A stretch of 23,391 bases of DNA, from contig JAHHQS010000050.1 of assembly GCA_020026285.1 (NCBI GenBank), positions 1 through 23,391 on the forward strand, in the 5' to 3' direction. Shown here in pieces: positions 7,135 through 15,436 of the stretch. The notes beneath the pieces are model-generated. The model was not told where the DNA came from. It was given only the letters and a program-made list of their open reading frames with translations, and searched no databases. Source of the DNA: Parabacteroides sp. Its GTDB lineage: Bacteria; Bacteroidota; Bacteroidia; Bacteroidales; Tannerellaceae. Each line of letters opens with the position of its first letter. Within the stretch, counting starts at the first letter, position 1. The translations under genes were made by a program, and so were the position numbers.

Positions 7135-9264
7135 ATGATATCACTTTATGCTGGATTAATATCCAAGGTGCTTCACATAGCCGAACAGCAGGTCCGGAAT
7201 ACGATAGAACTGCTCGATTCTGGTGCTACCATCCCTTTTATCAGCCGTTATCGAAAGGAAATGACAGGGGGACTGGATGAAGTGCAGATTGCCGATATTA
7301 AAAATAATCTGGATAAATATACCGAACTGAAGGCTCGTAAAGATACTATTCTGAATGCGATTGAGAAACAGGAAATGCTGACTCCGGAACTGAAGGAACG
7401 TATCGAGGCTTCATGGGATAGTAATGAGATTGAAGATATTTATCTTCCTTATAAGCCGAAACGTACAACCCGGGCAGAGATTGCTCGGAAAAAAGGGCTG
7501 GAACCTTTGGCCAAGATGATTGCTGCTCAACGGGATCAATTCCTTGCCGGTCGAGTTCCTTCGTTTGTGAAAGGAGAGGTGAAAGATGAGGAGGACGCTC
7601 TCCAGGGAGCACGTGATATTATTGCCGAATGGGTGAACGAAAATGAACGGGCTCGTAATCAGGTTCGTCTGGCTTTTCATCAGGCAGTGATTTCCGCTAA
7701 AGTAATAAAAGGCAAAGAAGAGGAAGGTGCCAAATATCAGAATTATTTTCAGTTCGAAGAGAAGCTGAACCGTTGTCAGTCTCATCGTTTGCTGGCTGTT
7801 CGTCGAGGAGAAGAGGAAGGAATACTGAGAGTATCCATTGCTCCGGCTGATGATGAAGCCTGTCTTGAATCCCTTTATCGGATTTACAAACGGAATAACG
7901 GTGAATGTTGGGATCAGTATCAGCTGGCTATAAAAGATGCTTATAAGCGTTTGCTTAAATCGGCTATTGAATCGGAATATGCTAAGAGCAGCAAGCTGAA
8001 AGCCGATGAAGAGGCTATTCGTGTCTTTGCAGAGAATCTGCGTCAGCTTTTATTAGCCGCACCTCTTGGACAAAAACGTGTGCTCGGAATAGATCCCGGA
8101 TACAGAACCGGATGTAAAGTTGTCTGTCTGGATGCACAAGGTAATCTTATTCATAACGAGACAATTTATCCGCATCCACCAAAGAATGAACGAAAGAAAG
8201 CCGAGATCAAGATTCAGCATCTGGTGGAGGCTTATGATATAGAAGCCATTTCAATAGGCAACGGAACAGCCAGCCGCGAAACCGAACAATTCATTACAAA
8301 TATCCGGTATACCAAGCCTGTCAAGGTGTTTGTGGTAAGTGAAGACGGAGCTTCTGTGTATTCGGCTTCGGCGGTGGCTAGAGCAGAATTTCCTCAATAT
8401 GATGTAACTGTCCGTGGAGCGGTAAGTATAGGAAGAAGACTGATGGATCCGTTAGCAGAGCTGGTGAAGATTGATCCGAAAAGTATCGGTGTCGGTCAGT
8501 ATCAGCATGCCGTTGATCAGGTTCTATTGAAGAAGAGTCTGGATCAGACCGTGGAAAGTTGTGTGAATATGGTTGGAGTGGATGTAAATACGGCAAGTAA
8601 GGAGTTGTTGACTTATATTTCCGGTTTGGGTCCTTCTTTGGCTCAGAACATTGTCAATTACCGTCAGGAGAATGGTCCGTTTTCAAGTAGAAAGGAATTG
8701 AAAAAAGTGCCTCGTCTGGGAGAGAAAGCTTTCGAACAGTGTGCTGGTTTCCTTAGAATATCGGGGGGAAAGAATCCGTTGGATAATTCGGCTGTTCATC
8801 CGGAAAGTTATCCGATCGTGGAGGCTATGGCTTCTGATTTGAACTGTACGGTGGAAGAGTTAATCAGACAGAAGGATTTAAGACATAGAATCAGGCTGGA
8901 GAAATATCAGACTGAAAAAGTGGGTATGCCTACATTGGAAGACATTATGAAAGAGCTTGACAAGCCGGGAAGAGATCCGCGAAGTGAGATTCAGGAGTTC
9001 AGTTTCAACGAGAATATTCATACAATTGACGATTTGAAGGAAGGTATGGTGCTTCCGGGTATTGTGACCAACATAACGAACTTTGGATGTTTCGTTGACG
9101 TCGGAATTAAAGAGAATGGTTTGGTTCATATTTCTGAACTGGCCGATCGTTTTATAAGTAATCCGGCTGATGTGGTTTCCATTCATCAGCATGTACAAGT
9201 AAAGGTTTTGAGTATTGATACGGCTCGTAAAAGAGTTCAGTTATCGATGAAAGGTATAGAATGA
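7135..9264 (+). CDS. tex: Tex family RNA-binding transcription accessory protein
   Basis: This 709-residue protein has the full Tex order. First comes an N-terminal helical/HTH region to about residue 200 (opening with the typical ATIPFISRYRKEMTGGLDE block). A YqgF/RNase H-like domain starts at about 315, with D320 in GIDPGYRTGCK. A helix-hairpin-helix region lies around 480-560 (ISGLGPSLAQNIV), and a C-terminal S1 RNA-binding domain at about 636-706 (GIVTNITNFGCFVDVG). Tex is a cytoplasmic nucleic-acid-binding protein associated with transcription and RNA metabolism; its precise molecular role differs between reports in the family. Length is slightly shorter than the usual 720-780 residues. 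Its TGA overlaps the ATG of the downstream deacylase, so the two are co-transcribed and probably translationally coupled. Confidence 0.96.
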   Translation: MISLYAGLISKVLHIAEQQVRNTIELLDSGATIPFISRYRKEMTGGLDEVQIADIKNNLDKYTELKARKDTILNAIEKQEMLTPELKERIEASWDSNEIEDIYLPYKPKRTTRAEIARKKGLEPLAKMIAAQRDQFLAGRVPSFVKGEVKDEEDALQGARDIIAEWVNENERARNQVRLAFHQAVISAKVIKGKEEEGAKYQNYFQFEEKLNRCQSHRLLAVRRGEEEGILRVSIAPADDEACLESLYRIYKRNNGECWDQYQLAIKDAYKRLLKSAIESEYAKSSKLKADEEAIRVFAENLRQLLLAAPLGQKRVLGIDPGYRTGCKVVCLDAQGNLIHNETIYPHPPKNERKKAEIKIQHLVEAYDIEAISIGNGTASRETEQFITNIRYTKPVKVFVVSEDGASVYSASAVARAEFPQYDVTVRGAVSIGRRLMDPLAELVKIDPKSIGVGQYQHAVDQVLLKKSLDQTVESCVNMVGVDVNTASKELLTYISGLGPSLAQNIVNYRQENGPFSSRKELKKVPRLGEKAFEQCAGFLRISGGKNPLDNSAVHPESYPIVEAMASDLNCTVEELIRQKDLRHRIRLEKYQTEKVGMPTLEDIMKELDKPGRDPRSEIQEFSFNENIHTIDDLKEGMVLPGIVTNITNFGCFVDVGIKENGLVHISELADRFISNPADVVSIHQHVQVKVLSIDTARKRVQLSMKGIE

Positions 9265-9743
9265 AAGCGAAAATAAATAAAACAAATGTAGCCAGACTTC
9301 TCGATAAGGCGAAGGTGGCTTATGAATTAGTCCCTTATGAAGTGGACGAAAATGATTTGAGTGCAAAACACGTTGCTGAACAATTAGGCGAAGATGTTCA
9401 GCAGGTTTTCAAAACATTGGTGTTGAGGGGTGATAAATCCGGTTATTTCGTTTGTGTTGTTCCGGGTGACGCTGAAGTGAATCTGAAAAAGGCTGCCAAG
9501 GTTTCAGGAAACAAGAGCTGTGAAATGATTCATGTGAAAGAACTTCTTCCGTTGACAGGGTATATCCGTGGAGGTTGTTGCCCGATTGGCATGAAGAAAC
9601 ATTTCCCGACTTATATTCATTTTACGGTGGAATCGCATGAAAAGGTATATGTGAGTGCCGGACAGCGTGGTTTGCAGGTCTGCTTGGCTCCGGCTGATCT
9701 GATTCGTGAGTCGAGAGCTGAAATCGCTGAATTGATTGACTGA
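9261..9743 (+). CDS. ybaK: Cys-tRNA(Pro)/Cys-tRNA(Cys) deacylase, YbaK family
   Basis: This 160-residue protein matches the YbaK/EbsC trans-editing family in length and motifs. It has the conserved lysine K51 in VFKTLV and the GGCCPIGMKK block at 104-113, where the family usually has GGCSPIG or similar. The enzyme hydrolyses cysteine mischarged onto tRNA(Pro) by prolyl-tRNA synthetase, protecting translation fidelity in the cytoplasm. The start codon overlaps the tex stop (ATGA at 9261-9264), making it the second gene of a two-gene operon ended by a strong terminator. The pairing with tex has no obvious pathway logic beyond both being housekeeping RNA-related functions. Confidence 0.94.
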   Translation: MKAKINKTNVARLLDKAKVAYELVPYEVDENDLSAKHVAEQLGEDVQQVFKTLVLRGDKSGYFVCVVPGDAEVNLKKAAKVSGNKSCEMIHVKELLPLTGYIRGGCCPIGMKKHFPTYIHFTVESHEKVYVSAGQRGLQVCLAPADLIRESRAEIAELID

Positions 9744-9748
9744 TAAGA

Positions 9749-9798
9749 AACATCCACAGAGAAACATCGAAAAGATTGTTTTCTGTGGATGTTTTTTT
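9749..9798 (+). terminator. Intrinsic terminator after ybaK
   Basis: AACATCCACAGA (9749-9760) pairs with TCTGTGGATGTT (9782-9793), with some extra pairing inside, followed by a run of seven T at 9792-9798. It lies between the convergent ybaK and GH51 genes. The T-run favours the plus strand; on the minus strand the tail is weak. Confidence 0.85.
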
Positions 9799-9803
9799 GT
9801 CGC

Positions 9804-12284
9804 TTATTTTTCAACTCTGAATTTTAATATGGTAATTGAAGTAGGAGGAAACTTATAAGTTTTCGGTACTCCAAGCATGAAGCTTACGTGTTTCTTTACA
9901 GGCTTGATTAAGTCCGGTTTCTTGAAAGTGTTCCTGGCATCCTTTTCTCCGGCTAGTTCAACTACATCTGCCGCATCTTCTACTGAAATACCTTGAATAT
10001 TCAGTTCGGCCTTTTCTTCATGCTGAGTTGTATTCACTACTTTGATATAGACATATCCATGTTTGTGATCGATTGTGGTAACCGAAGCCAGTGACGGATA
10101 AGGAGGCATGTATCCTTTTAGAACCAACTGATCGTTTATGAAACATTGAATGGAATCATATTGGCAGGAAATCTGAACGTGGTACTCTATATTGTTCGAA
10201 ATGGAGTAAGGAATGGAAGAACTCAATGTATCTGTCACATTTCCACTCTGATGATAGAGCTGGGCTTTACCTTTACTTAATTCGAAACAGATATAATCCT
10301 GTTCTTGCTTTTCTTTTCCATTGTTTCTGACTCTGAACTGAATAGGTCCACTTCCTTTTGTCCTTTTGATTGAAGTGCTGAATTCGTAATTTGTCAGAGC
10401 CGAGTCGCCTAACAGAATATAATTCCATCGGTTCCGGATAGGGGTCAGTTTCCCGGAAGAAACATCCCATTTGCCCCTGACAGTCTTTCCTTCATTAATC
10501 AGATTATTATTGATTGTTGTCTGATTGATTTCAAAACTGTTGTCGAACATATAAATGGATGCGTATCCGCTGGTAAAGTTGGGCCGCATATACGTTTCGA
10601 TCTTAGTAGGAATCACTTCGTCGCCGCGATACTTGCCAAACAGCTGCATCAGGTAATAAGAAGGAGATGGAACCACCTGATAATTGTTGAATAATAACAA
10701 AGGCCATTTGTCTTTGGTATAACAGGCATGTCCCAAAACCGGAGAATAAGCGATTCTTGTCATCATGTTGGGATATTTCTCTATACCAATCAGGAAGCAA
10801 GCTTCGCCGATTGCTGCAGCCATGGTGCGAGCCTCCGACTTTTGAATGTTTCCGAATTCTCCAACAAAAGTATTATCCCACAGGTAACGACTCTTCACGG
10901 TGGAATATTTGCTCTCATTAGCCAGATAGAAAGAATTTTTTCCGTTGAAATGGATATCTCTCCATTCGTTTCTTGGCTGACGTCCTTCCAGACGATTGCT
11001 GATTATAGTGATATCCGGCCATTTCTCATGGATGGCCTTTCTAAACAGGTCGAATCGTTTGGTATATTCGTGACCATAATTCTCGCTTCCTATCTCTATA
11101 TATTTCAGATTGAAAGGTTTCGGATGTCCATTCTTGGCACGCATTGCTCCCAGAACAGAATCTGTCGGATAATTGGCATAGCCAATGGCATCCAGAGCTT
11201 CCTGAACCAGTTTGTCCATTTCTGTGATGGATTCGTAACGGGGACGACGATACATATTGGTGATGCCGCTGTTGATAACATATATCGGTTCGGCTCCAAG
11301 GTCTTCACAAATCTGTAAATATTCATGATATCCGGTTCCGTTGGTTGTTCCGTAACCCCAGACACCCCAGAAATGTTTTCTTTCGGCAATATCCCCGATA
11401 GTCTCTTTCCAGATCGGATATGTTCCAGCGGTATAACCTTCGGCAAAAGCTCCGCCAGGAAAACGGACGAATTTCGGATTCAGTTTGGCTATTGCTTCCA
11501 TCAGGTCTTGACGCTGACCATTTTTTCTGCCTTTCCATGTCTCTTCCGGAAATAGTGAAACAACATCCAGCCAGAACAAGTGATTGCTATCAGTCGAGAA
11601 TGTCAGAATTGCATTATCGCTGTTGGCATTGGCAATGAACTTGTGTCGGATTCGTTTCCATTCGTAGTTTGTCTTTACGGTACAGATATCACTCAGGCGT
11701 TCGTTACCGATCGAATCTTCTAAAGCAACATGTATTTCCTTCGGGAGAATTGTTGTCCCTTTCACCTGGAACGAAAGCTGATAGGCTTCTCCCTTGCGGA
11801 TGGATAGGCCGTGATAACCCTCGGCAGCAACACCGCCTCGTCCGTTTATGGCAGCCTTCGTTACTGAAACAAGCATCGATCTTTTATTCCTACCCCCTAG
11901 AGTATCTCTTCGGTCGGGATACATACTGGTTGATGGTGACAAAGGTCTCCAGCCGGGAAAAGAATCCGGACGAATAAAAGGTATTTCAAAGCCGTTCGGG
12001 GTTTTTAGCATTCTTCGCTGATAATCGAAAGGACAGTTCAAAGGAGGAACACCATCTTCGAAACTTCGGTTCTGAATCATTTCTGCATATAAACCGCCAT
12101 CAATCGCATGATTGATTTCTTCTAAAGTAATACCATATAAATTCGGATTGACAGGCTGTAGAGTCCCTTTAGCGTCTATGTGGATAATTGAAGTGACAGG
12201 CGTTTCCTGCTGACATGCTGAAAAGATTCCACCTAACAGCAGTCCAAAAACCGTAAACTTCAAGTATAATATAACTTTTCTCAT
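9804..12284 (-). CDS. GH51 alpha-L-arabinofuranosidase, lipoprotein
   Basis: With the start at 12284 the protein has 826 residues and opens with a lipoprotein signal peptide (MRKVILYLKF, hydrophobic core, lipobox FSAC with Cys24). The in-frame ATG at 12320 would add 12 residues before the signal and lies upstream of the predicted transcription start. The N-terminal block (ITLEEINHAIDGGLYAEMI) and catalytic motifs resemble the longer, plant-like branch of GH51. The acid/base is Glu401 in GSENYG and the nucleophile is Glu476 in GEFGN, 75 residues apart. A carbohydrate-binding-like beta-sandwich precedes the TIM barrel at about 120-245. A concanavalin-like segment at roughly 590-720 interrupts the C-terminal sandwich. 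It should release arabinofuranose from arabinan or arabinoxylan while anchored to a membrane by the lipid. There is no SusC/SusD partner nearby. Confidence 0.9.
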   Translation of the reverse strand: MRKVILYLKFTVFGLLLGGIFSACQQETPVTSIIHIDAKGTLQPVNPNLYGITLEEINHAIDGGLYAEMIQNRSFEDGVPPLNCPFDYQRRMLKTPNGFEIPFIRPDSFPGWRPLSPSTSMYPDRRDTLGGRNKRSMLVSVTKAAINGRGGVAAEGYHGLSIRKGEAYQLSFQVKGTTILPKEIHVALEDSIGNERLSDICTVKTNYEWKRIRHKFIANANSDNAILTFSTDSNHLFWLDVVSLFPEETWKGRKNGQRQDLMEAIAKLNPKFVRFPGGAFAEGYTAGTYPIWKETIGDIAERKHFWGVWGYGTTNGTGYHEYLQICEDLGAEPIYVINSGITNMYRRPRYESITEMDKLVQEALDAIGYANYPTDSVLGAMRAKNGHPKPFNLKYIEIGSENYGHEYTKRFDLFRKAIHEKWPDITIISNRLEGRQPRNEWRDIHFNGKNSFYLANESKYSTVKSRYLWDNTFVGEFGNIQKSEARTMAAAIGEACFLIGIEKYPNMMTRIAYSPVLGHACYTKDKWPLLLFNNYQVVPSPSYYLMQLFGKYRGDEVIPTKIETYMRPNFTSGYASIYMFDNSFEINQTTINNNLINEGKTVRGKWDVSSGKLTPIRNRWNYILLGDSALTNYEFSTSIKRTKGSGPIQFRVRNNGKEKQEQDYICFELSKGKAQLYHQSGNVTDTLSSSIPYSISNNIEYHVQISCQYDSIQCFINDQLVLKGYMPPYPSLASVTTIDHKHGYVYIKVVNTTQHEEKAELNIQGISVEDAADVVELAGEKDARNTFKKPDLIKPVKKHVSFMLGVPKTYKFPPTSITILKFRVEK

Positions 12285-12317
12285 TCTTATTAAAAGAGCC
12301 TCTCTTAAATTTGAGTG

Positions 12318-12325
12318 CAAACTTA
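12318..12325 (-). promoter_or_regulatory. Bacteroidota -7 box (TAAGTTTG on minus strand) for GH51 gene
   Basis: The plus strand reads CAAACTTA, a perfect complement of TAnnTTTG. The transcription start would be near 12312, about 27 nt before the ATG at 12284, which supports that start over the one at 12320. A matching -33 is not evident. Confidence 0.45.
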
Positions 12326-12371
12326 TACAAATAATCTCAGATTTTCTATAGTTCGAATCCGTAAATCAACG

Positions 12372-12379
12372 TATATTTG
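12372..12379 (+). promoter_or_regulatory. Bacteroidota -7 box 1 (TATATTTG) upstream of Plug-family gene
   Basis: This is an exact match to TAnnTTTG, 93 bp before the Plug-family ATG. A weak GTTCG at 12351-12355 is the only -33-like sequence. Confidence 0.35.
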
Positions 12380-12403
12380 CATGATTTCCATAGTAGGAAC
12401 CTA

Positions 12404-12411
12404 TAAATTTG
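12404..12411 (+). promoter_or_regulatory. Bacteroidota -7 box 2 (TAAATTTG) upstream of Plug-family gene
   Basis: This is a second exact match to TAnnTTTG, 61 bp before the ATG. A TTTG at 12376-12379 lies 24 bp upstream, slightly longer than the usual 19-21 bp, and itself is part of -7 box 1. Which of the two boxes is used cannot be decided by reading. Confidence 0.35.
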
Positions 12412-12471
12412 AGTCGTTTGAGGTATGATAAGGCAAATGATTCGTCTTGTTTGTATTATAAATAAAAAATC

Positions 12472-13770
12472 ATGCAGAAAATATATTCCCGTTCGATAAG
12501 TAGATGCTTGCTTCTTTTGGCGTGTTGTTTCACTTCTCTAGCTATATTGAAAGCACAGACCGTTTACGAAACAAAAGTCTTCAAACCAAAAAGGATCAAG
12601 ACATTGCAGGTGGTCAAGCCGGATGAAGTATTTACGACTCCCGTCATAACACTGGATAGTGATGAGCAGATACTGATTAATTTTGATGATCTGACACCAA
12701 ACTATACACGATACGCCTATTCCATCATTCATTGTGATGCCAACTGGCAGCAGTCGTCGTTGAGTATGCTCGAATATATGCAGGGATTTCAAGGACTGCC
12801 TATTGAGGATTTTGCGCCATCCTTTAACACAACGGTTCAGTATACCAATTATCAGTTGATGTTGCCGAATGATGAGGTGCAGTTCAAGGTTTCCGGTAAT
12901 TATGTAGTGAAAGTCTATCTGGAAGAAAATCCGGATGATGTCATTTTCACGGCTCGTTTTTCGGTGGTTGAACCGCAGGTGGAAATCCTTTCCGAAATCA
13001 CAGGAAATACTTTGGTCGATACATATCAGAAAAGTCAGCAAGTCAAGTTTACCGTTTTGAAAAAGAATTTCAATATTACTTATCCGCAGACCGATTTGAA
13101 AATTCGTGTGGAACAGAACAATCGAATTGATAATTCGGTTACGAAAGTGATGCCGACAGGTATTCTGAATGATCGTATCTCTTACGATAATTGTAGAGAA
13201 TTGATATTCCCGGCTGGTAATGAGTATCGTCGAATGGAATATCTGACGCATAAATACAATGGTATGCGAGTTGAGGAAATATCTTATTTCAATCCGTATT
13301 ATCATGTGGAACTGACAAAGGATCGTCCGAGCAGTATGGTCCCTTACGAATATGATCAGGATCAGAACGGACGTTTTTATATCGGTTGCAGTCGTTGCGA
13401 CAATGTAGACGTGGAAGCGGATTATTATATTGTTCACTTTGCTCTGGAGATGCCCGAAGCCAAGCAGGGAAAGGTGTATCTGAATGGTGATTTTACCAAT
13501 AATCAGTTTGATGAAAACAGCGAAATGATTTATAATCAGGATACGCAACAGTATGAAAAGGCGTTATTACTGAAACAGGGAAACTATAATTATCAGTATT
13601 TATATGTTCCTGCCGGAGAAAAGGTCGGAAAAACCGGAAGTATTGAAGGTGACTTTCATCAGACAGAAAACGAATACACTATCTATGTTTATTTCCGTCC
13701 GATGGGTGCACGCTATGACCGTCTGATAGGCGTACAGACTACCCATATTCACGGTCATGAAGAAAAATGA
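12472..13770 (+). CDS. Type IX secretion system Plug-domain protein (DUF5103 family)
   Basis: This 432-residue protein has an N-terminal signal peptide (hydrophobic stretch about residues 11-24, likely cleavage after ILKAQ near 29). After it come beta-rich sequences in the order of the T9SS Plug/DUF5103 family: an N-terminal domain (LDSDEQILINFDDL, then YSIIHCDANWQQSSL) and an immunoglobulin-like C-terminal part (GKVYLNGDFTNNQFDENSEM). In Flavobacterium johnsoniae the Plug protein closes the periplasmic face of the SprA outer-membrane channel, so this gene suggests, but does not alone prove, that the organism has a type IX secretion system. No other T9SS gene is in the window. Its stop codon directly touches the stop of the opposing guanine deaminase gene. 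Confidence 0.85.
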   Translation: MQKIYSRSISRCLLLLACCFTSLAILKAQTVYETKVFKPKRIKTLQVVKPDEVFTTPVITLDSDEQILINFDDLTPNYTRYAYSIIHCDANWQQSSLSMLEYMQGFQGLPIEDFAPSFNTTVQYTNYQLMLPNDEVQFKVSGNYVVKVYLEENPDDVIFTARFSVVEPQVEILSEITGNTLVDTYQKSQQVKFTVLKKNFNITYPQTDLKIRVEQNNRIDNSVTKVMPTGILNDRISYDNCRELIFPAGNEYRRMEYLTHKYNGMRVEEISYFNPYYHVELTKDRPSSMVPYEYDQDQNGRFYIGCSRCDNVDVEADYYIVHFALEMPEAKQGKVYLNGDFTNNQFDENSEMIYNQDTQQYEKALLLKQGNYNYQYLYVPAGEKVGKTGSIEGDFHQTENEYTIYVYFRPMGARYDRLIGVQTTHIHGHEEK

Positions 13771-15078
13771 TCATATCTTATGGACGCATCTGCCTGCAAT
13801 ATAGGTTGCCTTGATTGCTCTGTCGTCGGCTTGCGTCATTAATCCGAACAACATATTCTCTACATTCCACAGGTCTGATTCCACCAAATGTTTGTATCGA
13901 GCCTGCTGGGCTTGTGTCGACTGATAATCAACCACGATAAAGTCGGCATATTTCCCTGTTTGAAAATTGCCAATCTCCTGATCCAGCTGCAAGGCATGAG
14001 CACTTCCCAAGGTAGCCTTATAAAAGGCTTCGAAAGCAGACATCGGATAACCATTCAATTGCTGGACTTGATAGGATGCTCCTAAGGTCTGGAACATGGA
14101 AAAAGTTGTTCCGGCCCCGACATCAGTTCCCATTACGGTCTGCATATTGAATTTGTTCGCCTTCTGCATATCATACAATCCACTTCCCAGAAAATTGTTT
14201 GAAGTGGGGCAGTGTACGACGATTGCTTTTACTTTGGATATTCGCTCGCATTCGGAATCGCTTAGATGAATTCCGTGTGCCAGTAAGGTCCGATCGGTGA
14301 GTAAGCCGAACGATTCGTAGACGCTTAGGTAATCCGGACAATCTGGAAAAAGTCTTTTTACAAAGGCAATCTCATTTCTATTTTCAGACAGATGAGTCTG
14401 TATATAAGTATCAGGATAATCTTCATGAATCATTCGGCAGACATCCAGTTCTTCAGGTGTGCAGCTGATGGCGAATCGGGGGGTAATCACGTATCGGTTG
14501 CGACCTTTTCCGTGCCATTTTTCTATCAGATTTCTTACATCCTTGTCTGCTGTCTGGGGCGTGTCGCAGAGATAATCAGGAGCTTCACGATCCATCAGAA
14601 CTTTTCCGGCCATTATACACATATTCTGTTTGGATGCTTCCTCGAACAGGATATCTGTAGCCTGAGGATGTACGGAACCGTATGCCGAACAAGTGGTTAC
14701 TCCGTTCTTAAAAAGTTCTTTCAGGAAGATCTGCGATATTTGACGACAATGATCGGTATTTTCGAAAGCCTGTTCTGCCGGGAAAGTATATAAATTCAGC
14801 CAGTCGAGCAGTTGCTTCCCATACATGCCGATAATCTCGGTCTGGACATAATGGACATGGGCATCTATGAATCCGGGCATCAGAATTCTCCCTTGAAAAT
14901 CCACAACCTTTGCATCTGAATATTTTGATAATATATCCGATGATTTTCCGCAATCCAGTATTCGTCCGTTACAAACACATAATGCACCATTCTTGATGTA
15001 GGTGTATTTATTTTCATTCTCCGAAGTATCGTTGAAATGAAAAATGTCTCCTAAATAAATAACTTTCTCTTCAGACAT
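13771..15078 (-). CDS. guaD: Guanine deaminase
   Basis: This 435-residue amidohydrolase converts guanine to xanthine and ammonia in purine salvage or catabolism in the cytoplasm. Metal and active-site motifs are complete: H74 and H76 in PGFIDAHVHYVQT, H229 and E232 in THLSEN, H268 in LLAHGIHLS, and D319 in GTDVGAGTTFSM. The TPRFAISCTPEEL block is diagnostic of guanine deaminase against other amidohydrolases. The length is typical of the family. It is transcribed alone and toward the Plug-family gene with no intergenic space. A TATCTTTA box on the minus strand (15135-15142) lies about 57 bp before the start and is a plausible -7 element. Confidence 0.95.
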   Translation of the reverse strand: MSEEKVIYLGDIFHFNDTSENENKYTYIKNGALCVCNGRILDCGKSSDILSKYSDAKVVDFQGRILMPGFIDAHVHYVQTEIIGMYGKQLLDWLNLYTFPAEQAFENTDHCRQISQIFLKELFKNGVTTCSAYGSVHPQATDILFEEASKQNMCIMAGKVLMDREAPDYLCDTPQTADKDVRNLIEKWHGKGRNRYVITPRFAISCTPEELDVCRMIHEDYPDTYIQTHLSENRNEIAFVKRLFPDCPDYLSVYESFGLLTDRTLLAHGIHLSDSECERISKVKAIVVHCPTSNNFLGSGLYDMQKANKFNMQTVMGTDVGAGTTFSMFQTLGASYQVQQLNGYPMSAFEAFYKATLGSAHALQLDQEIGNFQTGKYADFIVVDYQSTQAQQARYKHLVESDLWNVENMLFGLMTQADDRAIKATYIAGRCVHKI

Positions 15079-15134
15079 AATTTACTTCCAGTTATAATCG
15101 CTTACAGAAATTACTGTATATGATTGTTTCAGAA

Positions 15135-15142
15135 TAAAGATA
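15135..15142 (-). promoter_or_regulatory. Possible -7 box (TATCTTTA on minus strand) for guaD
   Basis: The plus strand reads TAAAGATA. It is one mismatch from TAnnTTTG and about 57 bp from the guaD ATG; there is no clear -33. Confidence 0.3.
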
Positions 15143-15234
15143 CGAAAAAAATCATACATAATATCTTATTTGCAGGTTGTTGAATATTTTGTCTCTGATT
15201 TATAAATTTCGGACACATATTTCATCACCATTCT

Positions 15235-15296
15235 CTTTCCACTTAGGTGGTTCACTCTTTCCACAATCGTGGAAAGAAAAAACGTCGGTCGTTTTT
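15235..15296. repeat. Tandem short hairpins with repeated CTTTCCAC
   Basis: CTTTCCAC occurs as a direct repeat at 15235-15242 and 15257-15264. The second copy pairs with GTGGAAAG (15269-15276) in a perfect 8-bp stem with a 4-nt loop. The first copy can form a small CCAC/GTGG stem (15239-15250). A third hairpin, AAAAACG/CGTTTTT with a 5-nt loop, fills 15278-15296. No transcript from the left on the plus strand obviously needs a terminator here, so a protein-binding or leader role is possible. Confidence 0.55.
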
Positions 15297-15393
15297 ATAA
15301 AAATGTCCAATGTTTTATGAAAAAAGAGGGACGAAAAAAATAAAATACGGGATGTTCTCTAGTTTTTATCAAAACTTTCCTATGAATTCATGT

Positions 15394-15410
15394 AAAGTTA
15401 TTTAACTTTG
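15394..15410 (+). promoter_or_regulatory. panB -7 box (TAACTTTG) inside a palindrome
   Basis: TAACTTTG at 15403-15410 matches TAnnTTTG exactly, 27 bp before the panB ATG. It forms the right half of a perfect palindrome AAAGTTA-TT-TAACTTT (15394-15409), which would place an operator exactly on the promoter. CATGTAAA is also directly repeated on both sides (15389-15396 and 15411-15418). A -33 TTTG is not evident. Confidence 0.5.
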
Positions 15411-15436
15411 CATGTAAATTTTAAACACAATTTATT

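Larger units (their letters stand above)
15079..15436. other. Divergent intergenic region with tandem hairpins
   Basis: This region has no gene and separates guaD (-) from panB (+). It holds a likely guaD -7 box, a compact structured segment (15235-15296) described separately, and the panB promoter at its right end. A lone CGGACA half-site at 15210-15215 resembles the transporter operator sites but has no partner. Confidence 0.6.

Noticed and set aside
10728..11318. A 196-codon open frame on the plus strand inside the GH51 gene
   Set aside because: The opposite strand carries the GH51 catalytic motifs over the same stretch, so this is a shadow frame.
4685..12284. GH3 and GH51 genes as parts of one polysaccharide utilization locus
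   Set aside because: There is no SusC/SusD pair and no dedicated regulator. Housekeeping genes and terminators lie between them, and they are on opposite strands.
12285..12320. Upstream in-frame ATG of the GH51 gene adding twelve residues
   Set aside because: It overlaps the -7 promoter box, and the lipoprotein signal starts cleanly at 12284.
12538..13548. A 336-codon open frame on the minus strand opposite the Plug-family gene
   Set aside because: It is rich in Ile, Phe, His and Arg with no known motif, as expected for the antisense of a real gene; the plus-strand frame has a signal peptide and family motifs.
15210..15215. CGGACA upstream of panB as an operator site of the transporter activator
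   Set aside because: It is only a half-site with no TGTCCG partner at the right spacing and no sigma-54 element after it.
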